Shown: one piece after another, positions 1-4,728 of the stretch
Layout: each line of letters begins with the position of its first letter
Numbering within the stretch: the first letter of the stretch is position 1
From: JBHIER01 sp046760705 [NCBI: bacterium]
Lineage (GTDB): Bacteria; JBHIER01; G020348925
Reading direction: 5' to 3'
Assembly: GCA_046760705.1 (NCBI GenBank)
Contig: JBHIER010000148.1
Coordinates: 1 to 7,660 of the forward strand
DNA length: 7,660 bases
Position numbers and translations under genes: made by a program
Notes under the pieces: model-generated
Seen by the model: the letters and a program-made list of their open reading frames with translations, nothing else
What the model was told of the DNA's origin: nothing
The model's database searches: none

Positions 1-606
1 ATACCAGTTCTCTTTGCGGTTGGTGTCCACGTAGCCGTTGTTGGTAGGGTCAAGATATCTGGCCAGAGATTGGTCTGACCCGATCTGATCACTGTCGGTC
101 CAGGCGCAGCTATCGTATTCGATCCAGTCTGAGATGTCCTGACAGTTCCACAAGTCCGGAGCAAGAAGGTTAAAATCATCCAACTCGTATACCACTCCAC
201 CTCCGCTGTTGTCCGACCAGATGACAGCATCGATAAAGAGCGTTCCGTTGTGCAGCACCACTTGGTCATCCGTGCCAGTTAATTCCTTGTCGTCAACGTA
301 CAGGTCGATGTATCCGTTGGGGGGAAATAGGTCCCCGACCTCGTCGGTCTCGTCCGTGCCCTGGGACCAGTGGATAACAGCGTAAGCACCGGGCGGCAAC
401 GTCGTCGGGGCCGAAGCGAAGGGAGTATCTGTTCCGTCCAGGTCCGTCAGCATGAACCCGGAGATATCGACGCTCTGCAATCCAGAATTGTATATTTCCA
501 CCCAATCCGTCTGCGCCTTCATCGCCACCTCGGTAATGATCACCTCGGCCTGTCCCGCACTGACAGACAGCAGGATAGCCACCCCCACTTTTGACATTCC
601 TCTCAT
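1..606 (-). CDS. Secreted lamin-tail-domain (LTD) protein, 3' end outside window
   Basis: This is an open minus-strand frame of 202 codons that runs off the left edge. The N-terminus has an export signal: MRGMSK, a hydrophobic stretch VGVAILLSVSA, and a likely cleavage after GQA at residue 20. The mature part opens with EVIITEVAMKAQTDWVEIYN, the characteristic start of a lamin-tail domain, in which W-V-E-I-Y-N is the signature. The domain continues through DISGFMLTDLDG, LPPGAYAVIHW and DQVVLHNGTLFIDAVIW (to about residue 130). SLARYLDPTNNGYVDTN (residues 180-196) looks like the usual closing strand. In bacteria LTD domains occur on exported surface proteins and nucleases, and the specific role here is unknown because the rest is missing. 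The start at 606 is chosen because GGGGG lies about 5 nt upstream. An in-frame ATG at 597 has no room for a ribosome site. A strong promoter sits 47 bases upstream. The family call is confident; the function is not. Confidence 0.85.
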   Translation of the reverse strand, partial: MRGMSKVGVAILLSVSAGQAEVIITEVAMKAQTDWVEIYNSGLQSVDISGFMLTDLDGTDTPFASAPTTLPPGAYAVIHWSQGTDETDEVGDLFPPNGYIDLYVDDKELTGTDDQVVLHNGTLFIDAVIWSDNSGGGVVYELDDFNLLAPDLWNCQDISDWIEYDSCAWTDSDQIGSDQSLARYLDPTNNGYVDTNRKENWY

Positions 607-652
607 TCGACCCCCAGATGAACTTGGAGACAGTCGACAGAAAATCTATGGT

Positions 653-681
653 ATATTAACATTCTTATTCTCCATTGTCAA
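653..681 (-). promoter_or_regulatory. Near-consensus sigma70-type promoter for the LTD gene
   Basis: On the minus strand, TTGACA (676-681) is followed by a 17-base spacer and TAATAT (653-658). This is a perfect -35 box, ideal spacing and a 5-of-6 -10 box. Transcription would start near 645, leaving a leader of about 40 nt before the ATG at 606. Nothing comparable points rightward, so the LTD gene appears independently and constitutively expressed unless an unseen repressor acts. Confidence 0.75.
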
Positions 682-869
682 CCTTTTTTTTAAAATCTCT
701 CCTGGCCAGACCCTGAAAGCCTGAGGCCGGTTAAAAAGAGTCTTGCTTTTCCCGCTGCCCTGGGTTAAATTTTCAGCTCTGGGAGTGGAGGAATTTTTAA
801 CAGGGGAAAATCAGGATTAAAGGGATAGAGGTCTTGAATCAAGCCCTTGGTACCAGTAGGGCTTTGTGA

Positions 870-986
870 TTTCTCTCTTTATTCCACCGAGAACCAACTG
901 ATTATGTTGAAATTTCCAAACGACTTTATGAAGGGCAAACGGTGGAAGAAATATTTGAACGGGCCAGAAAACATTGGAAAGAATAA
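870..986 (+). pseudogene. Possible C-terminal gene fragment
   Basis: This frame is open after a TGA at 867-869. It reads FHREPTDYVEISKRLYEG, then QTVEEIFERARKHWKE, then TAA at 984-986. The latter part is strongly amphipathic, charged and helix-like, as in a genuine protein C-terminus. There is no ATG, GTG or TTG start and no ribosome site, so it can only be a remnant. The stretch ISKRLYEGQTVEEIFE resembles the helix ILEKLAAGETVEQILE of the DUF433 protein at 2721, with 9 of 16 positions identical. The match is too short to assign a family. It may be a chance open frame. Confidence 0.3.
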
Positions 987-1050
987 GCAAATGTCTACAA
1001 CGGCAGATAATACGGTATTTGTGATTCCGCCTTTATCGAAGCCCAAATTC

Positions 1051-1064
1051 CCGACATTTGTCGG
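1051..1064. promoter_or_regulatory. Small palindrome, possible operator
   Basis: CCGACA-TT-TGTCGG is a perfect 6-bp inverted repeat with a 2-bp centre, 64 bp upstream of the SBBP start codon. The size and position would suit a dimeric regulator. There is no second copy in the window and no recognised regulator consensus, so the role is speculative. Confidence 0.3.
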
Positions 1065-1127
1065 AACTTCACAAACACCGAAACTGCTGGGCGAAATGCC
1101 CTTTCACGACAAAAAAGAGGTGGGGTT

Positions 1128-2714
1128 ATGAAAACTTTAGCTACTACTTCTCTTCTCACGGTGTTGTTTTGTGTGATCCTGCACAGCGGGATTCATGGGC
1201 AAAACGTGCCGTGGCGAGATGAAAGACATAGAGAAATATTCCTGCCTTCAGGTCTTCAAGAGCGGCAACTGCATAGCTTTCTGGACAGAGAACCTTTCGA
1301 AGGCAGAGGAGACGACCACCGAATGATCGATCCAACAGATCCCTTCGGGATTCTGACCGAAAGACGGATGCCTCTTTTAGGGCGAATGGAGAGGTTTATG
1401 GACGAGGGGGCTGGTTTTCATTCCGGTCATTTCCCTCAACCGATCCACCGGGAGAGCTTTGCCGACAGCGTGCAAACTGCCTGGGTGCGCCATTACGCCT
1501 CCGGCCTCGCCCCGGCTCATGATGAGGCGATCGCCCTGGCCGTTGACCACTCTGGCAACGTCTATGTGACCGGAAGCAGTGGCGGTTCAGGCACAGGCGC
1601 TGATTATGCCACAGTCAAATACAACTTAGATGGAGTCCCACAGTGGTTGACCCGCTACCACGGTCCGGGAAGTGGGGATGACTATGCAACCGCCCTGGCG
1701 GTTGACGGCTCGGGCAACGTCTATGTGACGGGAACGAGTGAGGGCACAGGCACATGGCACGATTACGCCACAATCAAATACAATCCAGATGGAGTCCAAC
1801 AGTGGGTCGCTCGCTACGATGGTCCGGAAAATTGGGATGACAGGGCAACCGATTTGGCTGTTGGCGGCTCAGGAAATATCTATGTGACGGGATGGAGTGA
1901 GGGTTCAGGCACAGGCGCTGATTATGCCACAATCAAATACAATCCAGATGGAGACCAGCAGTGGGTCGCCCGGTACAATGGGCCGGGATATTCTGATGAC
2001 TATGCAACCGCCCTGGCTGTTGACGGATTTGGCAACGTTTATGTGACGGGATATAGTGGTCTTTATCCAGACTATGACTACGCTACGGTGAAATATGACT
2101 CGGCTGGAGTCGCGCAGTGGGTGGTCCGCTACAACGGGCTAGTAGGAGATTCTCATGATAAGGCGAAAGGCCTGGCCGTTGACGGCTCAGGCAATGTCTA
2201 TGTGACGGGAGAGAGTTATGGTCCAGGCACAGGGGGTGATTACGCCACGGTCAAATACGACTCGGATGGAGTTCAGGGGTGGGTCGCCCGCTACAGCGGT
2301 CCGGTAAATTCTTGGGACTGGGCGACAGGGCTGGCTGTTGACGGCTGGGGCAATGTCTATGTAACGGGAGAGAGTGAGGGTTTGAGCTGGGCAATATACT
2401 CCAGAATTAAGTACGTTGAAACTTCGGTTTCAGTCGAGTCGAGAGGCGATGTAAACGGCGACCGTAGTGTCAATGTTCTGGATGTGGTGGCTGCAATCAG
2501 GCACATTTTGGCTATTCAGACCTTGGTGGGGGACGCCCTTTGGCGAGCAGATTGCAATGGCGACGGGCAAATCGACAATCTGGATGTGTTGGGCATTGTG
2601 AATGTGATCCTGGGCCTTGGCGAGTGTGATCCGGCGGCCTGCAGGCCTGAGCTCACCCCTGAGGCCAGGCTCCAAGATGCCAGGCGCCATGACTTGAACA
2701 ACCTATGGAGGTGA
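1128..2714 (+). CDS. Secreted SBBP beta-propeller protein with C-terminal dockerin-type domain
   Basis: This 528-residue protein has a clear signal peptide (K2, hydrophobic core LLTVLFCVILHSG, likely cleavage near residues 23-25). Residues 26-115 are a charged linker without recognisable domain. Residues 119-431 hold six SBBP repeats of about 53 residues. Each has the pattern W-V-A-R-Y..GP...D.AT.LAVDG.GNVYVTG...DYAT(V/I)KY, typical of beta-propeller blades. Residues 440-496 form a type I dockerin-like pair of calcium loops. The first has D441, N443, D445 and D452; the second has D475, N477, D479 and D486. A 30-residue Cys-containing tail follows. Dockerins bind cohesins or dock proteins at the cell surface. 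No cohesin is visible here, so the partner is unknown. The start is set by GAGGTGGGG just upstream of ATG. The stop codon overlaps the ribosome site of the next gene, which suggests co-translation. Family assignment is confident; the ligand is unknown. Confidence 0.9.
   Translation: MKTLATTSLLTVLFCVILHSGIHGQNVPWRDERHREIFLPSGLQERQLHSFLDREPFEGRGDDHRMIDPTDPFGILTERRMPLLGRMERFMDEGAGFHSGHFPQPIHRESFADSVQTAWVRHYASGLAPAHDEAIALAVDHSGNVYVTGSSGGSGTGADYATVKYNLDGVPQWLTRYHGPGSGDDYATALAVDGSGNVYVTGTSEGTGTWHDYATIKYNPDGVQQWVARYDGPENWDDRATDLAVGGSGNIYVTGWSEGSGTGADYATIKYNPDGDQQWVARYNGPGYSDDYATALAVDGFGNVYVTGYSGLYPDYDYATVKYDSAGVAQWVVRYNGLVGDSHDKAKGLAVDGSGNVYVTGESYGPGTGGDYATVKYDSDGVQGWVARYSGPVNSWDWATGLAVDGWGNVYVTGESEGLSWAIYSRIKYVETSVSVESRGDVNGDRSVNVLDVVAAIRHILAIQTLVGDALWRADCNGDGQIDNLDVLGIVNVILGLGECDPAACRPELTPEARLQDARRHDLNNLWR
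1482..2420 (+). repeat. Six in-gene tandem SBBP repeats, about 159 bp each
   Basis: Units starting at the conserved Trp codon lie at 1482, 1644, 1803, 1962, 2118 and 2280, with unit lengths 162, 159, 159, 156, 162 and 141 bp. The last is short and lacks the final strand. A 30-bp block at 1584-1613 is repeated without mismatch at 1902-1931, exactly two units (318 bp) apart. That points to recent duplication or gene conversion between blades 1 and 3. Confidence 0.85.
2707..2714 (+). promoter_or_regulatory. Ribosome binding site overlapping the SBBP stop codon
   Basis: GGAGGTGA includes the TGA stop (2712-2714) of the SBBP gene and is followed 6 nt later by the ATG at 2721. It fixes the DUF433 start and implies translational coupling of the two genes. 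Confidence 0.75.
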
Positions 2715-2720
2715 AAAAAG

Positions 2721-2951
2721 ATGTATACGGGTATCATCCAATCTGATCCCTCAGTCATGATGCGTAAGCCGGTTATAGCTGGCAGGCGCATCACCGTAGA
2801 ACTTATCCTCGAGAAGCTTGCAGCCGGGGAGACAGTTGAGCAAATCCTTGAAGCCCATCCTCGGCTGACACGGGAAGCCATCCAAGCTGATCTGGCTTTT
2901 GCAGCGGAGGCTCTGCGTGCTGATGTGGTCTATCCCGTACCGGAGGTGTAA
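2721..2951 (+). CDS. DUF433 (antitoxin-like) protein
   Basis: This 76-residue protein has the DUF433 layout: I-I-Q-S-D-P near the N-terminus, then KPVIAGRRITVELILEKLAAGETVEQIL (residues 17-44, paraphrasing the family's GKP-V-I-x-G-T-R-I-x-V core), then HPRLTREAIQADLAFA. DUF433 proteins are small helical DNA-binding antitoxin-like proteins, usually followed by a DUF5615 PIN-like toxin. No such partner is present: the next gene is a PH-domain membrane protein. It may therefore be an orphan, or its toxin may have been lost. The usual GGKP is here MMRKP, a small deviation. The length is normal for the family. The strong upstream ribosome site at 2707 and the 6-bp gap to the SBBP gene indicate an operon. 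An in-frame ATG at 2757 would cut into the domain and is not preferred. Confidence 0.85.
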   Translation: MYTGIIQSDPSVMMRKPVIAGRRITVELILEKLAAGETVEQILEAHPRLTREAIQADLAFAAEALRADVVYPVPEV

Positions 2952-2972
2952 GTCGCATTACATATTAAACAA

Positions 2973-2977
2973 GGAGG
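2973..2977 (+). promoter_or_regulatory. Ribosome binding site that sets the PH-protein start
   Basis: GGAGG lies 7 nt before the ATG at 2985. An in-frame TTG at 2979 is only 1 nt away and cannot be used with this site, so 2985 is the start. Confidence 0.7.
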
Positions 2978-2984
2978 ATTGAAG

Positions 2985-3338
2985 ATGTTAGAGTTTACGC
3001 CTCACCCGGATGTGAAGAAGATATGGTGCACTGGCTGGTTTGTCTGGTTTGTCGTCTTTTATGTGTTGCCCATGGTGCTCATTTCTATTTTCAAAACCGA
3101 ACCCGTGTCAGGGGATAACATCGCCATGGTAGTGATCACCGTGGTGCTGGTTCCTGTCTCCATTTTCTCTTTGATCTGGATTTTTCTTTATTACAAGACT
3201 CTCAAGTATCAAGTGACTGACGAATACATCAGGATCGATAGCGGGGTCTGGTGGAAGAAGGTGAAGACCGTTCCCTTTCAGAAGATCACCAATACCAACA
3301 CTGTCCAAGGACCCCGAAACAAGTTCGGGTCGCAATGA
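2985..3338 (+). CDS. Truncated membrane-anchored bacterial PH (bPH2-like) domain protein
   Basis: This protein has 117 residues. After FTPHPDVKK come two hydrophobic helices (about residues 16-36 and 46-70), then KTLKYQVTDEYIRIDSGVWW and VKTVPFQKITNTNTVQGP (to residue 110). This is the hallmark first half of a bPH2 (YdbS/DUF304-like) domain, including the P-F-x-K-I turn. Family members continue for another 40-60 residues of beta strands and a helix. Here the frame stops seven codons later, inside a palindrome (3310-3331), at TGA 3336-3338. The domain core is thus incomplete and the protein probably does not fold as a normal PH domain. The same frame resumes after the stop with a plausible helical C-terminus (see 3339-3485). 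The final RNKFG loosely resembles the family's R-x-F-G turn, so the exact breakpoint is uncertain. Most likely this is a disrupted gene in an operon with DUF433 and the selenoprotein. Confidence 0.7.
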   Translation: MLEFTPHPDVKKIWCTGWFVWFVVFYVLPMVLISIFKTEPVSGDNIAMVVITVVLVPVSIFSLIWIFLYYKTLKYQVTDEYIRIDSGVWWKKVKTVPFQKITNTNTVQGPRNKFGSQ

Positions 3339-3345
3339 CAGCCAA
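3310..3345. repeat. Palindromic repeat-like element ending the PH gene
   Basis: CCCGAA-ACAAG-TTCGGG forms a 6-bp stem with a 5-base loop (3313-3329). Past a bulged C it extends by two more pairs (GA/TC) to 3310-3331. It is followed by CGCAATGACAGCCAA, whose TGA ends the PH frame. From memory, palindromes of this CCCGAAACAAGTTCGGG kind next to CAATGACA recur as dispersed small repeats in many bacterial genomes. That identity is an inference and was not searched. A near copy of its right edge occurs at 3861-3877. Confidence 0.5.
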
Positions 3346-3485
3346 ATAAGAACGATGTAATTCTCGGGCAGACACTAAATAATAACGAAGTGATTCTTCA
3401 AGCAATTAGCTATAAACTTGAGAAGGCTCAAGAGGACATTCGAAGGCTAAGAAGGCAGAAAGGAGGAGGATGCTATGCAGCCTGA
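3339..3485 (+). pseudogene. In-frame C-terminal tail of the broken PH gene
   Basis: Directly after the TGA at 3336-3338, in the same frame, 48 codons stay open. They read QPNKNDVILGQTLNNNEVIL, then QAISYKLEKAQEDIRRLRRQ, then KGGGCYAA and a stop at 3483-3485. The EVILQAISYKLEKAQEDIRRLRR part is an amphipathic helix or coiled coil of the sort often found at the end of small membrane PH proteins. It has no start codon or ribosome site of its own at the beginning. It overlaps the selenoprotein start by 11 nt, as a genuine operon neighbour would. I infer it was the end of the PH protein before a piece of the PH domain was lost. Confidence 0.4.
3462..3469 (+). promoter_or_regulatory. Strong ribosome binding site of the selenoprotein gene
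   Basis: GGAGGAGG lies 5 nt upstream of ATG 3475. It selects this start over the out-of-frame ATG at 3470 and argues that the gene behind it, which looks broken to normal gene callers, is translated. Confidence 0.75.
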
Positions 3486-3699
3486 AGTCTTCATTTTTGG
3501 TAAGGACATATGACCTTACACGAACGCTGCCCGTAAGGATTACGGGGAGAGAGGAGTTTCCCTGGAGTACTTCGATGTGACCAAGGATGCCGATGCGCTG
3601 CAGCGTATGTTGAATTATTCAAAGGGGAGAAGAGAAGTTCCGGTTATTGTCGAAGGCGAGAAAGTGACCATCGGTTTCGGTGGGACGTGAGAAGTGTGA
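3475..3699 (+). CDS. Glutaredoxin-like 'Uxx-star' selenoprotein with two selenocysteines
   Basis: Reading the in-frame TGA codons at 3511-3513 and 3688-3690 as selenocysteine gives a continuous 74-residue protein ending at TGA 3697-3699. It has the start of a thioredoxin/glutaredoxin fold: beta strand EVFIFGKDI, redox motif U13-P-Y-T (glutaredoxins have C-P-Y-C), helix NAARKDYGERG, strand VSLEYFDVTKDADALQRML, then RREVPVIVEGEKVTIGFGGT. The last holds the V-P cis-proline site and the GFGG turn. The C-terminus is U72-E-V-stop. This matches, from memory, the Uxx-star (seleno)protein family, glutaredoxin-like proteins defined by a Sec or Cys two residues before the stop. The predicted role is cytoplasmic thiol/selenol redox chemistry, perhaps with U13 and U72 forming a selenenyl pair; the substrate is unknown. 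Each Sec codon has its own SECIS-like hairpin. An excellent ribosome site and uninterrupted conservation-like sequence on both sides of each TGA argue against a pseudogene. The alternative is a Cys-to-stop decayed glutaredoxin, which would not explain the two hairpins. Confidence 0.88.
3527..3549 (+). promoter_or_regulatory. SECIS-like hairpin for Sec13
   Basis: CCCGTAA (3530-3536), loop GGA (3537-3539) and TTACGGG (3540-3546) form a perfect 7-bp stem. Past a G-G mismatch, two further pairs (CT/AG) take it to 3527-3549. The loop begins 23 nt after the UGA at 3511-3513 and has G in its first two positions. Published bacterial SECIS rules ask for a loop about 16-37 nt from the UGA with a G among its first two bases, so this fits. 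It lies within the coding sequence and would bind SelB carrying Sec-tRNA. Confidence 0.75.
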
Positions 3700-3702
3700 C
3701 GG

Positions 3703-3719
3703 GTCGGCAGGGTGCCGAT
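3703..3719 (+). promoter_or_regulatory. SECIS-like hairpin for Sec72, located after the stop codon
   Basis: TCGGCA (3704-3709), loop GGG (3710-3712) and TGCCGA (3713-3718) form a perfect 6-bp stem, plus a closing G-U pair. The loop begins 19 nt after the UGA at 3688-3690, within the bacterial SECIS range. It is only 10 nt after the UGA at 3697-3699, too near to recode it. This explains why the first is Sec and the second is stop. The hairpin lies wholly outside the coding frame, which removes coding constraint as an explanation for it. Confidence 0.72.
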
Positions 3720-3870
3720 GAAAAAACTTTCCGAAGCTGGTCAGCCATCTGAAGTAACCAGGGAAGATTTCCAAAGTCTTCATGAATTGGCAAAAAAAGA
3801 GGGGCTGACAGATTCGATAAAGCATAAAATCTGGCAAGCCTGTGCCACGTTCGAAGGTCCTCGTCAATGA
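3718..3870 (+). CDS. Doubtful 50-residue ORF, possibly a truncated N-terminus
   Basis: The ATG overlaps the end of the second SECIS hairpin. The frame reads MKKLSEAGQPSEVTREDF, then QSLHELAKKEGLTDSIKHKI, then WQACATFEGPRQ and TGA. It is hydrophilic and helix-rich with natural codon choice, so it looks protein-like, but I recognise no family. The only upstream Shine-Dalgarno-like bases (GGCAGGG) are inside the hairpin, so initiation would be weak or coupled to the selenoprotein. Its last codons, TCGTCAATGACGGCCAA, nearly match the right edge of the palindromic element that ends the PH gene. It may therefore be the beginning of a longer gene cut off by a repeat. Confidence 0.35.
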   Translation: MKKLSEAGQPSEVTREDFQSLHELAKKEGLTDSIKHKIWQACATFEGPRQ

Positions 3871-3962
3871 CGGCCAACGAAAGGGTGTACACAGAATTCC
3901 GTCCATATAAATCTTTCGTTAAGAGAGACTTGGCGTTTGCCTTTAACTTAACAAAGGAACCC

Positions 3963-4050
3963 TCAGATTGAATTTTCTTGACTTCCAACACCAAATTTAT
4001 TATGGTATAGTCACTAAAAAGAAGACCGAGCAATGATTTATTCAATCTGA
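3963..4050. promoter_or_regulatory. Perfect 11-bp inverted repeat flanking the TA promoter, candidate operator
   Basis: TCAGATTGAAT (3963-3973) and its exact reverse complement ATTCAATCTGA (4040-4050) lie 77 bp apart centre to centre. They bracket the promoter boxes (3978-4006) and the probable transcription start. One arm is just upstream of the -35 box and the other is in the leader 17 bp before the antitoxin ATG. Antitoxins commonly repress their own operon through inverted repeats, so this suits a two-site autoregulatory operator. Confidence 0.55.
3978..4006 (+). promoter_or_regulatory. Probable promoter of the toxin-antitoxin operon
   Basis: TTGACT (3978-3983), a 17-base spacer and TATGGT (4001-4006) form a -35/-10 pair with 5 of 6 and 4 of 6 consensus bases. 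TATAGT at 4006-4011 is a better -10 box but stands 22 bases from TTGACT. Transcription would begin near 4013-4018, about 50 nt before the ATG at 4068. Confidence 0.5.
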
Positions 4051-4067
4051 AAAAGGGAGTAGTTTCC

Positions 4068-4385
4068 ATGAAATCAATAAACGTTAGTGACCGGTTGTAC
4101 AATACTCTTCGCGCTGTTTTTTCAGAAGTTGGGGTCGATAGTGAAGAGCAGGCTTTAAAACAGTCGGCTCTCTTAATTACGTTGGCTAAAATTTCAAAGT
4201 ATGAGGCTGAGGATGGGGCTTTCAGAGGAAAATACGGGACAGACTTTGGAGCATTCGAAAAAAAGATTCAGGGCCAACAGGATGTGGAAGACTTTGAAGC
4301 CGATGATGACTATATGGATTGGAAATTTGTCGTCCAGGCGCTGAAGATATGGAGAGAAAGAAAAAAAGTGTTGGAAAATGCTTAA
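4068..4385 (+). CDS. Antitoxin of a TumA/TumE-type toxin-antitoxin pair
   Basis: This is an acidic 105-residue protein. The N-terminus (SINVSDRLYNTLRAVFSEVG, residues 3-22) looks like a strand followed by a helix, as in ribbon-helix-helix DNA-binding antitoxins, though this is not certain. The middle ISKYEAEDGAFRGKYG.DFGAFEKKI (42-67) and the C-terminal DDDYMDWKFVVQALKIWRERKKVL (79-102) are typical of the small protein encoded immediately upstream of DUF6516/TumE toxins. It presumably neutralises the next gene's product and represses the operon. GGGAG lies about 9 nt before ATG 4068. Its last 8 nt overlap the toxin start, a normal coupling arrangement. Both genes are richer in AT than the peptidase downstream, consistent with horizontal acquisition. 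Confidence 0.75.
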   Translation: MKSINVSDRLYNTLRAVFSEVGVDSEEQALKQSALLITLAKISKYEAEDGAFRGKYGTDFGAFEKKIQGQQDVEDFEADDDYMDWKFVVQALKIWRERKKVLENA

Positions 4386-4728
4386 AACTCTTAAACAGTT
4401 TGACCACATTATTGCTTCGTGGAAGATCATTCTTCACGAACGGGAAGGTGACAATTATCGAACTAAAATAGAGATGAGTTTTTCCGATGGGAGCAAATTG
4501 TATGCTAAAGATTATGTTTTTGAAGGCGAAGATCGAAAATATTCTTATCATTGGATAGACCGAGAAGAGAATCTACTCATTCGGTGGGATAATGCCAAAC
4601 ATTGGAGGGGAATAAGCACTTTTCCTCATCACAAACACATAGGGACTCCAGAGCGCGTTGAGCCTTCGAATGAAGTCACCCTGGACGATGTTCTCACCTC
4701 TATTGAGTCACAGATGATGAGGCGTTAA
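4378..4728 (+). CDS. TumE/DUF6516-family toxin
   Basis: This 116-residue protein has the family's ordered motifs: an N-terminal helix, SFSDGSKLYAKDYV (residues 34-47), YSYHW (55-59), LLIRWDNAKHW (67-76), FPHHKH (82-87), and a C-terminal V.PSNEVTLDDVLTSIE (94-110). The His- and Asp-rich RWDNA/HHKH pair is the conserved, presumably functional, centre. The biochemical activity is not evident from sequence. The length is full. It starts inside the antitoxin gene (8-nt overlap) with only a weak GGA upstream, so translation probably depends on the antitoxin gene. No mobile-element genes are adjacent. Confidence 0.82.
   Translation: MLKTLKQFDHIIASWKIILHEREGDNYRTKIEMSFSDGSKLYAKDYVFEGEDRKYSYHWIDREENLLIRWDNAKHWRGISTFPHHKHIGTPERVEPSNEVTLDDVLTSIESQMMRR

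Larger units (their letters stand above)
682..1127. other. AT-rich divergent intergenic region
   Basis: This spacer separates the leftward LTD gene from the rightward SBBP gene. I see no intact gene in it. It holds a probable coding fragment (870-986), a weak hairpin AAGCCC/GGGCTT (841-846 with 859-864, 12-base loop, no clear terminator U-run) and a small palindrome at 1051-1064. A 94-codon open frame (847-1131, TTG start) crosses it and overlaps the next ATG by 4 nt. Its composition is not protein-like and the fragment in another frame is more convincing, so it is not called. No good rightward promoter was found. GATAAT at 1006-1011 is the best -10 box but has no partner -35. Confidence 0.5.
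3871..4067. other. AT-rich intergenic region before the toxin-antitoxin pair
   Basis: No convincing gene lies here. It contains an 8-bp inverted repeat AACGAAAG (3876-3883) / CTTTCGTT (3913-3920) enclosing the palindrome GTGTACAC (3885-3892). This is too open (29-base loop, no U-run) to be called a terminator. The promoter and operator-like repeat of the next operon occupy 3963-4050. Confidence 0.5.

Noticed and set aside
841-864. AAGCCC/GGGCTT hairpin as a terminator
   Set aside because: There is no rightward gene upstream, the loop is 12 bases and no U-run follows.
847-1131. 94-codon frame overlapping the SBBP start by 4 nt
   Set aside because: It has a TTG start without a ribosome site and low-complexity, non-family composition. 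The alternate frame at 870-986 looks more protein-like.
3336-3338. In-frame TGA of the PH gene as a third selenocysteine codon
   Set aside because: The frame does continue after it, but no SECIS-like hairpin follows at 16-37 nt, the palindrome lies upstream instead, and PH domains have no redox role.
3868-3870. TGA ending the 50-residue ORF as selenocysteine
   Set aside because: No suitable hairpin follows and the continuation is not protein-like.
3644-4102. 152-codon minus-strand frame
   Set aside because: It is antisense to the selenoprotein, its second SECIS and the TA promoter. No ribosome site or family resemblance was seen, so it is treated as a shadow.
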